From NCBI GenBank assembly GCA_025526995.1, contig JAHLKG010000018.1, positions 372,001 through 436,000 of the forward strand: 64,000 nucleotides of DNA, in the 5' to 3' direction. The stretch comes from Powellomyces hirtus (Eukaryota > Chytridiomycota > Chytridiomycetes > Spizellomycetales > Powellomycetaceae). Made by a program: the position numbers and the translations under genes. A model generated the notes under the pieces. It saw only the letters and a program-made list of their open reading frames with translations. It had not been told where the DNA came from and made no database searches. Positions 38,769 to 50,698 of this stretch are shown piece by piece. Positions within the stretch are counted from its first letter, which is position 1. Each line of letters begins with the position of its first letter.

Positions 38769-41700
38769 ATGCCCCCCAACACCACAAGATCGCCAATAAT
38801 GTCCCAAGGATACAACGTGCCCCAAGACGGGTTTGCGGCAGTCGATCTCTCAGAGACCGGGTACGACAGTGACTCCTGGTCTACTCCAGCATTTGCTGAT
38901 TACGGTGATCGAAAGGTCGAGGGTGCTATTCCATTGCAAGGACGCCGTGGCCAGCAGCGACGGGACGAACACCGTGGAGATGATGAGTATTCAGACTATG
39001 ACGACGGCTATATAGATGATTTGAATCAGCCTGCCGAAGAGGGGCTTCTGGGTGACTTCAAACGAACGGCTAAGGTCGGTCCTTATCAGTTGAACGGGCA
39101 TTGTGCCACCGTTGCTCACAAACGAAACACTGTTCTCGCAGAGGCAGGCAAAACACTATATGCGGAAACCATGGTTCTTAATGTGTGGGCTGGGATTGAT
39201 ACTAGGTCTTATCATTCTGTCGTCTATGGCCTCGAATGGACCGGCGACCCGTAAGTGACTTGCCGCGCATGGACAAGCCATATGCCTCCAATAACATGAT
39301 CTGGCATTACAGCAACGAAAGAAGGAGAATGGAATGGTCCATCGCAATTCCCTGTAACTTTGGATCACGTCTTCAACCGAACATTTGGCGCCCATCACCC
39401 GAACTATGAATGGATATCAGGTAGGCATGGGCAGCAGTCGGACACGATGGCATATGACTGACCTGTGCAACGCCAGGCAGCGACGGCTCTTATTCATTCC
39501 GCCGTCTACATTCCGTGGTCGTTAAGCATATACAATCCGACAATGAGACTATCCTCATGGATCAGGCAAGAGACGCCGGTGGCAATCTTCTTGAGTTCAG
39601 CGGATACTTCATATCAAACAATTTGGAATATGTTCTTGTGGAAGTTGATTACGAGAAAGGCTGGAGACATTCTTTCTACGCCAACTACTTGCTATGGGAC
39701 GTCAAAGCGCAAAAGGCTGTTCCGCTAACCACCACCAAGTCGGACAAGTACATACACGACGAAATCGGCAGTGGGAAGATTGCTCTCGCACTGTGGAGTC
39801 CTCACGACGCTCACGTGGCGTGGGTGCGAGACAATGATCTTTACGTTACGCTTAATGCAAACGTCGAGGTCAGGATCACTCACGATGGATCGAAGGAACT
39901 CATCAACGGGATCGCCGACTGGGTTTACGAGGAGGAAGTACTAGGGACCCATGACGCCATGTGGTTTTCCCCTGCAGGCACCCACATCGCCTTTCTAAAG
40001 TTCAACGAGAGTCTTGTTCCAGAATACCATCTGCAATACTATGAAAGGAAGCAGCCGAATGCGTACCTAGAGCAGCTTTCGGTCAAGTACCCGAAACCAG
40101 GGTACCCCAATCCTGTGGTGACTCTTCATATCGCAACTCCAGGATCGGCTGATCCTGCCGGGCTGGACCTGGCCGTTGAATTCGAAAAAGAACATTACTT
40201 CCGCGATGACGATCGTTTGATTGTTGAAGTCGCCTGGGTTTCTGATGAGTCGCTCCTGGTCCGAATGACAAATCGGGTACAAGACTCTCAGCGGCTATAT
40301 CTGGTGGCGTCAGAAACTGGGCCCAGTGGGACGCAGTGGAAAGGGAAAATGGTCAGAAACCATACTGAAACGGATGGCGGCTGGATAACTAGGCTCCAGC
40401 CGCTTCGGGTCATTCCTCCATCTACCGCAGTCGGACGAAGCAATCCTTCGTATGTGGAATTGGCAGAAAACGAGGCGGGATACTCGCATCTCGCATATTA
40501 CTCCTCTATAGAGAGCCCAGAGCCCAAAGTCTGGCTCACAAGCGGAAAGTGGGAAGTGGACAAAATCTTGGCTGTTGATAGCGAAAAAGGCCGAGTGTAT
40601 TTCACAAGCACGGAACAAGGACCTACGCAGCGCCATGTTTATAGCGTTCGATTGAACCAGGAAAAACAGCGACTGACTCCTCCGAAGGAGGGGATGCCCA
40701 ACCCGGCATATCCCAGCTGGAACTTTCCCACTCATAATCTTGACAAGGATACGATCATTGCCGGCGCCGATGCCACCCAATCCGGATATTACACTGCCAA
40801 CTTCTCTCCAGGATGCGCATACTACATCCTGGACTATGTGGGCCCGGATGTACCATGGAGTCTGGTGGTGCAAACGGACGGCGAGTGGTACAAGCCAGAC
40901 CAAGACAACAAACATTTGCGTGAAATCATCCCGACATATGCAATGCCGAGACGAAGCTTTATCCAGATACCAACTGCACAAAAAGCGGAGCCTGCGCAGG
41001 ACGCCGACACCATTCCCATACCCAAAGCCATGATGAACGCGATGCTGCAAGTCCCATTCGATTTCGATCGGAATGCCACGAAACAGTACCCCGTATTGAT
41101 GCGAGTTTATGGGGGACCGAACTCGCAGCTCGTTGAGCAAAAGTTTGGCGTTGATTTCATGTCAGCAATCGTCAGTGCGGGAGGATTTATCACACTTACC
41201 GTTGACAACCGCGGTACGGGATTCATGGGTCGCAAATTCCGAACATCCGTCGCATCACATCTGGGATCTGTAGAAGTTGATGATCAAATTGCTGCAGCAC
41301 AGTGGCTTGGTGCTCAACCTTTCGTTGACCCAAAACGCATCGCCATCTGGGGTTGGTCGTATGGCGGCTACATGGCAACCAAAGTTGTTGAGGCCAACTC
41401 TGGGGTCATCGCTCTAGGGATGGCCGTTGCGCCCGTCACGGATTGGAAGTACTACGACTCAATCTACACAGAACGATTCATGAAGTCTCCTCGCACTAAT
41501 CCGGAGGGCTACGAAAAGAGTGCAGTAACCAACATGGTTGGATTCAAGGATACCAAATTCCTTGTTATCCACGGAACCGGAGACGATAATGGTATGTACT
41601 GCTTCAACCTCCATCTCATTGGCTATCAATTGACATGAACGTCCCTTTTTGCTGTACAGTACACTTCCAGAATACGGCTTCCCTGATATGGCGTCTCACG

Positions 41701-41835
41701 GGCGCGCACATCCGCAATTACCGTGTGCAAATATACACGGACAGCGACCACTCCATCTACGCCAACGACGCAAACGCAGAAGTGTACAGCTTGCTTTGGA
41801 CATTTGTACATGACGCATTTGTACGAAAGACATGA
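38769..41835 (+). CDS. Dipeptidyl aminopeptidase, DPP4/Ste13/Dap2 type (S9B), type II membrane protein
   Basis: Serine protease removing X-Pro/X-Ala dipeptides in Golgi or vacuole. The N-terminal cytosolic part is acidic (DDEYSDYDDGYIDDL). A first intron (about 39076-39140) is needed to bring in the signal anchor WFLMCGLGLILGLIILSSM. Two more short exons give EGEWNGPSQFPVTLDHVF and PNYEWISGSDGSYSFRRL, then one large exon from about 39475 covers the beta-propeller (DWVYEEEVLGTHDAMWFSP, with the DWVYEEE landmark binding the substrate N-terminus) and hydrolase. Nucleophile Ser is in WGWSYGGYM. The last exon, after a short intron (about 41591-41657), has the Asp (GTGDDNVHFQN) and His (YTDSDHSI). 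Stop 41833-41835. About 850 residues. Confidence 0.93.
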
Positions 41836-41875
41836 GGCCGAGCTGGAAATTGTACATGACATTTGTACATGACGC
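41799..41875. repeat. Direct repeat spanning the aminopeptidase stop codon
   Basis: The 18-base word GACATTTGTACATGACGC occurs exactly at 41799-41816 (in codons for the C-terminal TFVHDA) and again at 41858-41875 (after the stop). A third partial copy, TGTACATGAC, is at 41851-41860. This looks like a local duplication of the gene's 3' end. Confidence 0.7.
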
Positions 41876-42364
41876 GTTTTTCCCGCCGACCCGGGGCTTG
41901 CATAAAATTGTGGATGTTGATTAACCTTTTTCGCATTTCTGACATCATGTGTAGATACGTACATATTTTTTACATACATACTTTATCATTCTTTCATACA
42001 TACATGCCGGACGCAAATTTTCAGAACAAACCACACAACTTGAAGTCTGCGGACCATTGGTGAATTTGAGAAGTGCCAGTGACCCACACATATATTTGGA
42101 TAGAGTTCACAATGTACAGGATAGAAAGGGTGGCGCAGCCTAAGCGAAATTTATCAACGCCAAATCGTCGTAGGCGAGACAGGGTTCGAACGGAGTTCGT
42201 TGTTAACCCGTAAAAGTGTAATAAAGTCGACCAGTCCGCTTAGAATGTGATGGGGCTGTGCCGCTTTGTCGAGTGAGAAGGAGACACAGCTGCAGATGTG
42301 TAACTATCCTTCGAGTGTTCGGGAGGCTTACATGTGTAGTTTCAGCGAGAGAGCTATTTCTTGT
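41876..42364. other. Intergenic region between convergent genes
   Basis: About 490 bases, AT-rich at 41940-42010 (repeated TACATACAT words), likely 3' UTR of the aminopeptidase gene. A GGTTCGAA word at 42183-42190 resembles a tRNA B box but has no matching folds around it. No gene seen. Confidence 0.35.
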
Positions 42365-42806
42365 TCATCGTTCGAATTTGCTGGCAAGATAATCCTTGAG
42401 ATAACTGACAGTTCCCTTCTCTTCCAGTGTATCTTGAGCCTCCTGATCCAGTAGGGTATATGTCTTCTTTGTTGGCAAGAATGTGATTATCGGGGATGTC
42501 TCTGGTAGTGCAAACTGCAAAGTGCAAAGTTGGTCAGTCCAATGTGTTTCTGGTCTCAAATACACTTTCCCTATTTACTTCTTGTTCAATTTTGGACTCC
42601 AGTATCCGTTCAAGGTGTGTGAGCTCTCGCTGACCGTGCTGGTATCTGGTTGAGACATTCCCTGGTTGGCGGAACTCGGTGCGGATCTTTGCCAGTAGGT
42701 GATCTCGCAGCCGAGCTGGACGAGCGTCTTGCCGAGGCCACCGGCGCTGCAGTCGGCAGAAGGAGCGATACAGCGAATGTATTTCTGTTACAGTTGGCTG
42801 CGACAT
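42365..42806 (-). CDS. LYR-motif protein, putative mitochondrial assembly factor
   Basis: Starts MSQPTVTEIHSLYRSFCRLQ at 42806, giving the LYR tripeptide followed by RRWPRQ and a Phe in RTEFRQ, the pattern of the complex1_LYR family. These small basic proteins bind acyl-ACP and help assemble respiratory complexes or Fe-S clusters. Exon 1 ends ...KIEQE; an intron (about 42573-42514, GTAAAT...TGCAG) joins FALPETSPIITFLP, and the end is SYLKDYLASKFER, TGA at 42365. About 117 residues, right for the family. Which LYR member it is cannot be told. It diverges from the subtilisin gene (about 320 bases). Confidence 0.68.
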
Positions 42807-43123
42807 GGTTGCCAGTATGCCGACTTGCTCTTTTTTGAGTTGGCGGAGCAATTTGAGGGAAAGAAACTGTTGCGCTGGCTGGCTGGTGAGGCTGAGCAGC
42901 CCGTGGCTGTGGCTGTGGAAGTGCGAATTCTCACACCTTCCGCCGGCGATTTCCTCCCCCTGTCGTGTATCATACAGTATGGCCGTCATTCCCTTCACAG
43001 TATACCTGCTTGCTACTGAACACCAGTCCCTCCACATTAAAGCACATCATTGATTTGTGGAGCGCCAGGCTTCTGTCATAGTATTTATTCAATTCTCCCG
43101 TAACACATCTCGAATAACCCATA

Positions 43124-44789
43124 ATGTTTTCCATGAACTGCTTCTTGCGCCGTTCCCGCCTAACCACTGCACTGCTCGCAGCGGCTTGTCTTCTGACCTT
43201 GATAATAACGTCCGCAGATGCGCTGCCGCCACTACGACGGCGGCAACCACCTGTCATGGACCTTGATTTATACTTGCCTAGTTGGACTCCTCCAAACAGT
43301 ACGTGGGGCGATCTTGTGCAGTTGCTCATGAGCTGGTACTTATCTTGGTGACTATTTCTCAGTGGACTTCCCACCTACCAGTGCAAATGCAGCTGTCAAA
43401 GCTGCGGCTTCGTCGCCAACACCATTAACCACCGATGAGAAGCCTGCGTCCGCCGCCGACCTCCTTGGACAGTTCCTTGGTTCCCCGTCTCCATCACGAG
43501 CGAGAGGAACACAGAGGGCATCGAGATTCGTTGTTACGATGTCAAAGAACATTTCGGATGCTGATGTTCAAGCACATCTGTCTTGGCTCCGCACGCAACT
43601 CACTACGGCTATTGGCGATGAACAGACAGCGGATGCGATTGTTGGACGGTTCGCTGGTGTAGTTTCCACGTTTAAGAGCAGTAGCGGGTACACTGCCCAA
43701 ATCCCGAATTGGTTAGTGGAGCTAGTCAAGGGAAGGAAGGAGGTTGAGCACGTGGAGCCGGATGTCTATGTCAGTCACTTTGAGAGCCCTTCCTCAATAA
43801 ATGCGACGAATGCAATTCCGATAACTGCCTCAGGGTTGCTCGCGACTTCTTCGGACGACGCCAAAGCGCAAACACTTCCACCGTGGGGATTGGACCGAAT
43901 ATCGCACCGTGAGCCTGGCTTTGAGGGCTTGTTCATCTTCCCTCCTGAGGGAGGCGCTGGAGTCGACATTTACGTGCTCGACACTGGTATCTATTCTGCC
44001 CATCCGGAATTTCAATCGCGTGCGAAGTTTGGTGCGACGTTCTCACCAGACGGATCGACCGATGGGCACGGGCATGGGACGCATGTGGCTGGAACGTGTG
44101 CTAGTAAAACTTATGGAGTCGCCAAGAAAGCGAACGTCATCGGCGTGAAGGTTCTAGACAATGACGGGAACGGATTGATCAGTCAAGTCGTGGAGGGGTT
44201 GGACTGGGTGCTTGGTGAGGTTATGAAGAACACCACCAGGCGATCTGTGATCAACTTGAGTCTCGGCGGTGCGGGCAAGTCAGAGGCTATAAATCGCCTT
44301 GTAAGCACACTGGTGGAAAATGGGGTTGTGCTTTCCGTCGCGGCCGGAAACGACAATGTGGATGCATGCACCTCGTCGCCGGCGGACTCGGAACTGGTTC
44401 TGACGGTTGGCGCGTCCACTAAGCTCGACAATCGAGCACCTTTCTCGAACTATGGCGACTGTGTCGACATCTTTGCCCCAGGCGTGAACATCACTTCAAC
44501 CTACATTCCACCACACGCGACCCGGTCACTGCAAGGTACATCCATGTCCGCGCCGCACGTAGCCGGGTTGATGGCTACCCTTCTGTCACTGTACCCTACC
44601 GCGACACCGGCAGACATCTATACTACCATCACCACGCTGGCTACGCCGCAAATTGTCAGCGATACAAAGGGCGGGGCAAATCGAATGTTGTTCTCGGGAC
44701 TGGACAACAAGCCTTTCGACGGGTTGATCAAAGCCAAGAAGAATGTGCCCGGAATGGTTTGGGACTTTGTAAAAGCCTTTGCAACGTAA
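43124..44789 (+). CDS. Secreted subtilisin-like serine protease (S8A, proteinase K type)
   Basis: Two exons, 43124-43298 and 43363-44789. A signal sequence opens it (LTTALLAAACLLTLIITSAD), followed by a basic LRRRQ site. An I9-type inhibitor prodomain spans about residues 105-185 (RFVVTMSKNISDADVQAHLS to VEHVEPDVYV). The catalytic triad is complete: Asp in YVLDTGIY, His in GHGTHVAGT and Ser in GTSMSAPHVAG; the oxyanion Asn is in SVAAGNDN. PPWGLDRISHRE is the typical start of the mature enzyme. About 530 residues. A secreted nutrient-acquiring protease or a vacuolar Prb1-type enzyme are both possible. Confidence 0.92.
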
Positions 44790-45057
44790 AGATCCCATGA
44801 AATTCTTTCACTCGTGTCCAGGGACTTCAACACTCTGTATATAGATACCTTTTCATAAGCCTAATGCAACGCTGCCACGCTTCAACTTCCATTTCGTCCC
44901 GCCACACAGGACGCGTCGGTCACATGAGGGGCGCGGGCGGCGCAGCCATTTATACATACATGCATCCAACAACATTAGAAACTGCTTTGCGAGTGGACAG
45001 GTAGTTGGATGACAGTCTAGTTACATAAAATAAGCAGCTCAAGTAGCTGAATGCCAT

Positions 45058-47001
45058 TCATTTTTTCTTTGGCGTCTTGGCTTTGCCTTTGCCGCCCTTT
45101 CCTTTCGCCCCCTTCTTGCCTGAACCAGACTGCACAGATGGTCGTAAGTCGTTGAGCGACTGAGCAGTTAACTCACAGTCAAACATAATCTACTTACCCT
45201 TTGCTTCTTCAGGTCTCGTCGTACCCTCCATCCTTTGAACCATGCCTGTATGCGAACTGCGGCGGTCGCCTGTCGTTTCAATTGCTTTTCTCGCTCCTTC
45301 GGACCATTAAAGTTAGGGAAGAAACATTGTGCAAATTCCTTTAACATTGTAGCATACTATTACCATTCGTTTCTCTTCCTCTATCTTGCGCTCCGCCATG
45401 ATGGCTTCGTACTCCTTCTTTAGATCGGCATGGCGAGCGGAGAGTTCGTCCAGTTGAGCTTTCTCTTCCATATATATAGCCTGGATGCAGACCCTCGTAA
45501 GTCAACCAGCGCGGAAATCAACACGCCATCCAACACATACTGTAATGTCCTCAAGCTCGGTTTGCTTCTCATCCATGTCCTGGTCGTATTTGTGGATCCA
45601 ATTTTCTACTTCCGACTCGATCTTGAACTTCCGCTTTCTGAGCTGCGCCTCCTTTTCACCATTTGCTTTCAGGAGCTCATGCAATTCTGTTCTCAGCGCT
45701 GCAGTCTCCTCCTTTAGGGACAACTCCTATCAAGAATGAAGGTGTTCAGGAATATCTACGGGTACGGTACCTCACCATGTTCTATACTGCTCTGCTATCC
45801 CTATCCCATCTACTGACCTTGTCGCGGAACTGCTGTACATCGGAATCCTCCTTCTGTTTTGATCGAGCTTCCAGCCGCTTTGTTGTCTCTTCTGCTTGCT
45901 TTTTGATGTTTCGAAGCTCCTCTGTAAGCCAATTCAACCAATGAGCGATCTCATCAGTCTACAGATACCATCCGAGCGAAAGTCACCTGCGTATCACCCA
46001 CCCTTGAGACGCCGGATGACTTCGTTCCGTTTATTGATCTCCACTGTGCGCTCTTTCTTGGCTTTGTCTAGCTCTTCTCGCAGCGATGCCACATCGTTGC
46101 TAGTCTGTCAGACCAAACTCAAATCAATCCTCCTGTTGGCGATGAGGAATGGGGATATTCATAGTTACTTTCTGCTCTTTGGCGATGATGATTGAAAGTT
46201 GGTCCAGTTTCGCTTTCTCGTCTTCGACCGTTGTCCCAAGACGCTCATACACCAGCATTTTGACCTCCTGCAGGAGTTGCTCGAACTGCGCTACTGACGG
46301 CAGCTTTGTGGATTTGAGATATCGGAGTTTGCTTGCAGCCGTCGGATTTTGAATGAAGTGTCGGACCAGAGATCGCGTCACGCTCCGTATTTGGCGTCCA
46401 ATATCCCGCATTTCTGGCTGGAGAAAGCAGATGGGTTAGATGTATCAAGCAGAGTTCAGTTCTGTGATAAAAAGGCTTACCGTTATCGAGTCACGCGAAG
46501 GCTTATTGATGTTTTCTCCCAGAAGCGTCTCGTATCTGTCCTCCAAATGCCGCAGTTCCTAGATGCAAGATGATAAGCCTGATTACGATTCTGAAAAGAA
46601 CTGTATTGTCGGACACTTACCGCAATAGCCGCAAATATCTCCGCGGAGAATATTGTGGACATTCGTCGATCCATAGAGTCGGGGAGCAATCCAACAAGCT
46701 GCACTTTCCGCTGCATGTCCATCAGAACAGACATGACCCGCTGAGCCTCAATGTTTGTCAATTTACTTGAAAATGACGCTGTGTCCGGCACGGCGTCGGG
46801 AGGGTCCGAGTGTGCGGTGGTGGTTCGGCTGCCGCAGTATGCCGGCCGAGCTCCTGTGCCAGTTCTACTGTAGACATCTGTTGCGTTGCCTGAAGCCGAC
46901 CCAATTGGAGGTAGTGGACTATCTTTTCGGAGCTGATACGAGGCTGATACGGCTGTCATGGTGGGCGATGGTTGTTCTTCTATTCGATCGTTTTCACCCA
47001 A
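45058..47001 (-). CDS. DRC10: Dynein regulatory complex subunit 10 (DRC10/IQCD), flagellar
   Basis: Part of the nexin-dynein regulatory complex of motile flagella. Starts MGENDRIEEQPSPTMTAVSA at 47001 (a second Met at 46959 is also possible). The conserved opening block is LTNIEAQRVMSVLMDMQRKV (human: LTTIEAKRIMSILDEAIYKV). Coiled-coil exons follow, including RKRKFKIESEVENWIHKYDQ and MDEKQTELEDI (human: RKKKYKVETEIENWIQKYD). Near the end is an IQ motif, AVRIQAWFKGWRVRRDLKK, then a Lys/Gly-rich tail (GKKGAKGKGGKGKAKTPKKK) and TGA at 45058, again as in animals. About nine exons, approx. 480 residues. It is head to head with DNAI4. Confidence 0.9.
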
Positions 47002-47250
47002 ACACTGTCAATGTACAAGTCCGTTTGTTAACGTAAGCAATCGAGAATTGACAGTTTCCGAAACGCGCTCTGAAAGACGCGGATTGGTGAAAACGCAATA
47101 AAGATTATTCATAGCTCGAGCGAGGCAACTGAGAAATAGCGAAGATAGTAAATCATGGACGTTCCAAATACTGCCAATGCCAGCGCGGCAAAGGGGAGGC
47201 CACAAAAGCCAGTTGTCAGGTAGGTAGCTTTATGCGACGAGAAATAACAG
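47002..47250. promoter_or_regulatory. Shared promoter region of the DRC10/DNAI4 flagellar pair
   Basis: About 250 bases between the two divergent start codons. It contains ATTGG (inverse CCAAT) near 47084 and a GGCAAC word near 47125 that fits one half of an RFX X-box (RGYAAC); no convincing partner half-site is seen. An ATG at about 47155 opens a short exon (MDVPNTANASAAKGRP) that may be a 5' exon of DNAI4, but its splice phase does not fit the next exon. Confidence 0.4.
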
Positions 47251-50200
47251 ATGTCCACACTGACTGCAGGTTTACTAAATAGACGATCGAGCGGCTCCCG
47301 CTCCAATCTGTACTCAATGGGTTCACAGCAACGATTAGACACGGCTTCGCGCTCACGGAATGCTGTTTCTTCGCTATCGTCAGGAGTCTATGGCCGAGGC
47401 TCATCACAGCGCATCAGGGCTTCACAAGGAATGCTGGACCGGACCGGCCGGGCATTGGAAAAAGCCAATCCAATACTAGACGAGGATGGAAATGACGTGA
47501 CACCACTAAGTCTGCTTGGCACACAACAGCATATCCAGAGAGGGAAGGGACATGCTGGTCCCGCAAGTGTCACGGAACTGGGCAGCATAGCAAGTGTTGC
47601 AAGGGTGGGGCATTGACTTGCGCGACACCAACCAATTGACCTCAGTTGGTTGATGATACTCTCTGCTCATGTAGGAAAGCGTTGCAGATGTGCTTAACAA
47701 CTTGGAGTCAATAACGGTGGGCTCATGGAACGCGTCGGGAATTGGGCGTTCTGCTATGATGGGAATGAGCTTCTCAAATACGAGCAGAATGTCCGGGAAC
47801 GAAAGCGTTGATGAGGGGGACGTGCTTTCCGGTGAAAGTGATGATTCCGGAGACGAGAGAGATGGAGGTGTGTGGGCTAAGAAGGGGTTTGAGTGACAGT
47901 TATAGCTTACCAGGCCCGAGTTTTCAGCAAAGCGACACTCCGAATCAGTGGCCGCCAACGTGGCGGCGGCAAGCAAACCTCTGACAGAAGCGGACTTGCA
48001 TAAGGCTGTACATTTCAACTTGACGGAGACTTCGACAATGGCATTGCTTGACATACCATCGACGACAGTTTCTACGGATTTTTCGGACGAAGCCACGCAA
48101 GTGAAAACCGCAAACGACCGATACACGTACATTCTATCCACGCGGCAAGGGAATGAGAACTTTGTATCGCGGTCACAGCAAACGTTCAATGAGCCCGTCA
48201 AGACAAAGGATGTGCAGGCTGCCGGACCGAAAATGGCGAATGCGGAGTGCATGACGACTCAATGGGGAATCTACGATGCGGTCACAGGGAACGAGAAGGG
48301 GAAGCTGGACGCCAAGTATGGACAGTTGCACGCGGATGAAATGTGGAGGTTCAATCGCTAATGATATGAACTTTCAGCGGCAAGGAAACAGACATTGATG
48401 CTATGGACATGCTGGCCTCTGGTGCTCATGCAGCTCACCTCTCAAACAACCCTGTGCCACTGCAAGCATCGATAAGCGGATCTGCGTTACTTTCCAAACT
48501 GGGCTCTTCTATGGTCGTGTCAGAATCGGCCAGAATGTCCAGGTCGGTCTTTGTGCCCGATGCGGACACCATGAGCGATGTGTTTGCTAGTGTTGGACCA
48601 GGAGGACGACGGCGTAGCTTGAGAGCAACGTCCGGTGCTCCAGGAAGAGAAGACGCCATTGACATGATGGCTGAAGTTGGCCTCGCCTCGGTAATGCTCT
48701 CGGCGCAATTGACATGTTGAGCAGCCTTGTGCTCACCATGAGCTCTTCCTTCCAACAGTTGAATCAGGACGCCCTCCGTAACAGTCTGCAAGTCATGGAA
48801 CGTGCTGTCGTCGCAAACAACTTCGAAAAAAAAGTGCTGCAGTATCGGGACGTTATCGATGCAGAAGACGCGGCTCGACAGCGGGCTGCTGCTCGACAGG
48901 AACTTCTCAACCAGCATGGTAGCTTGGATGATATCACTCCCGCCCCGCGCGCCAGCGACAAATGTGAGTCCATCCCAATATATGTTGAGTAGCAATCTTT
49001 GCGACCGGGACTGACCAGTAACCGCGCTCATCGTCATTGCTGATCTATAGCGAAGGACTCTCATAGCATGGAGATCCCCACTGTCGAGTTCTTGTGGTCT
49101 TATCGATGTGAACTGACGCGGGGGCGTGCCGTGGCCTTCATGGCGTGGAACAAGCAAAGCGAAGACATTCTCGCAGTTGCATATGGAGAGCAGAAACCTG
49201 GTCCAAATCCCATGTTGGGATTGGTTCTGTGCTGGAGCATCAAAAATCCGGAGGTACGAACGTCCGGCTCCCGATTGAGTGGAGCTGTGAATGAGATGGT
49301 CTATTCCGGTGGCTTCCCGGAGTCATCTAATACTGCCGATCTTCCCTACGGTGTCTAGTGGCCGGAGCGAATATACCGCACCCCGCACGCCTGCACATCG
49401 CTCTCCTTCTCCAATCAAAATCCCAACCTGCTAGCTTGCGGGTACACATCCGGGCTGATCCAGATCTACGATGTGCGACGGCCAGATCCAATGCCGGTTC
49501 TCAGCAACGTAGACCTTGCCGGCAAGCATCGCGATCCAGTATGGGAGCTCCAGTGGGTTGAGCGTGAGCGCGGCGATGAGAGTGGTGGCGAGTGGTTGGT
49601 CAGTGTTGGCACAGATGGAAGGGTCGTAGGATGGGTAGTCAAGAAAGGCCTCGAGTTTATCGGTGAGTAGGATGTCAGCGCCGCTTTTGGTTTGGTGCAA
49701 CCAAGACTCACCTCGCCTTTTTTTGCAGATCTGATGACATTGAAACGGGTGACAGAACAGCAAGAGGGCAAAGATGCAGTCACAGGGGCAACCACGCATA
49801 GCGCAACCAAGCCTGGCTCTTTTATCGCGCGGCAATCTGGAGGGCTTTGTTTCGACTTCTCCCCCAAAGACCCAAACACGTAAGTTCGACCGCACGTTTC
49901 CTCCCTCACCTGTTCGCTGATGCAACGATACTGTCTGGTTCCAATAGGTACATCGTTGGAACTGACGATTCGCATCTTCACCGATGTTCTCCATCGTACA
50001 ATGAGCAATATCTGCAGACCTACACTGGTCACACTGGGCCCATCAATCGTGTCCGATACTCGCCTTTCCTGGCTGGGGTCTTTTTGAGCTGCAGTAGCGA
50101 TTGGACCGTGCGGTTATGGAGAGAGGATGGCGGTGACGAGTGTTTGATGCGTTTCCAGGGAGGAAAGGTACTGCAATCTGCAGGCAGCAATTATCTTCCT

Positions 50201-50647
50201 TTTCTGATTTTTGCTTTGATCAGGACACCATCACGGACCTTGCATGGTCGCCTGCATCATCAACCGTTTTCGGGTGCGTTTCTACCGATGGAAGGATGGA
50301 GATATGGGATCTGCAGTTCTCAGTGTAAGTCCAACCCTTCCCATGTTTTCCCCATCGCACTATCCTTAACGCATGTGCCCCTCAGATTGGATCCGGTGAT
50401 TTTACATACAGTCCTTGACCGCCAGCTCACATCCATCATATTCGCTCACAAGTCACCCGTGGTTCTGACTGGAGACGACAACGGTTCCGTGAATGTTTAT
50501 AAATTAAAGAAGCTCGGCGGAGCTAACATAACGACGACGGAACAACGGCATGCAACTGTCGATGCGGATGCTCAAGCGAACATCTTGAAAGAAGTCATCA
50601 TGGCCAAAAATCAAGGATCGAGCAATGGACAGACAGTCAGAGAGTGA
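47251..50647 (+). CDS. DNAI4: Axonemal dynein intermediate chain DNAI4 (WDR78)
   Basis: WD40 protein of the inner-arm dynein f/I1 system in motile flagella. The start used is the ATG at 47251 (MSTLTAGLLNRRSSGSRSNL). Early landmarks: PILDEDGNDVTPLSLLG, the DEDGxDVTP block of WDR78; and SQQTFNEPVKTKDVQ with CMTTQWGIYDAVTG, as in human WDR78 (IQTFNNALKTKEVQ, TTWDMYD). The middle is low complexity. The propeller begins at about 49090 (VAFMAWNKQSEDILAVAYGE) and includes VWELQWVERERGDE, QTYTGHTGPINRVRYSPF, CSSDWTVRLWREDGG, DLAWSPASSTVFGCVSTDGR and DDNGSVNVYKLKK. About ten exons; stop TGA 50645-50647. Confidence 0.9.
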
Positions 50648-50698
50648 TGTACAAACAATTTTTTCCCTAAATTATAATATTTTCAGCATGAACGTCGT

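Noticed and set aside
40310..41140. Open minus-strand frame of 276 codons
   Set aside because: Lies fully antisense to the dipeptidyl aminopeptidase coding exon and has no family signal; a chance mirror of a real gene.
42175..42200. tRNA-like GGTTCGAA word
   Set aside because: The B-box-like word is not followed by a matching stem, and no A box or cloverleaf can be drawn around it.
47506..48252. Open minus-strand frame of 248 codons
   Set aside because: Antisense to DNAI4 exons that match WDR78; Ser/Thr-rich shadow composition.
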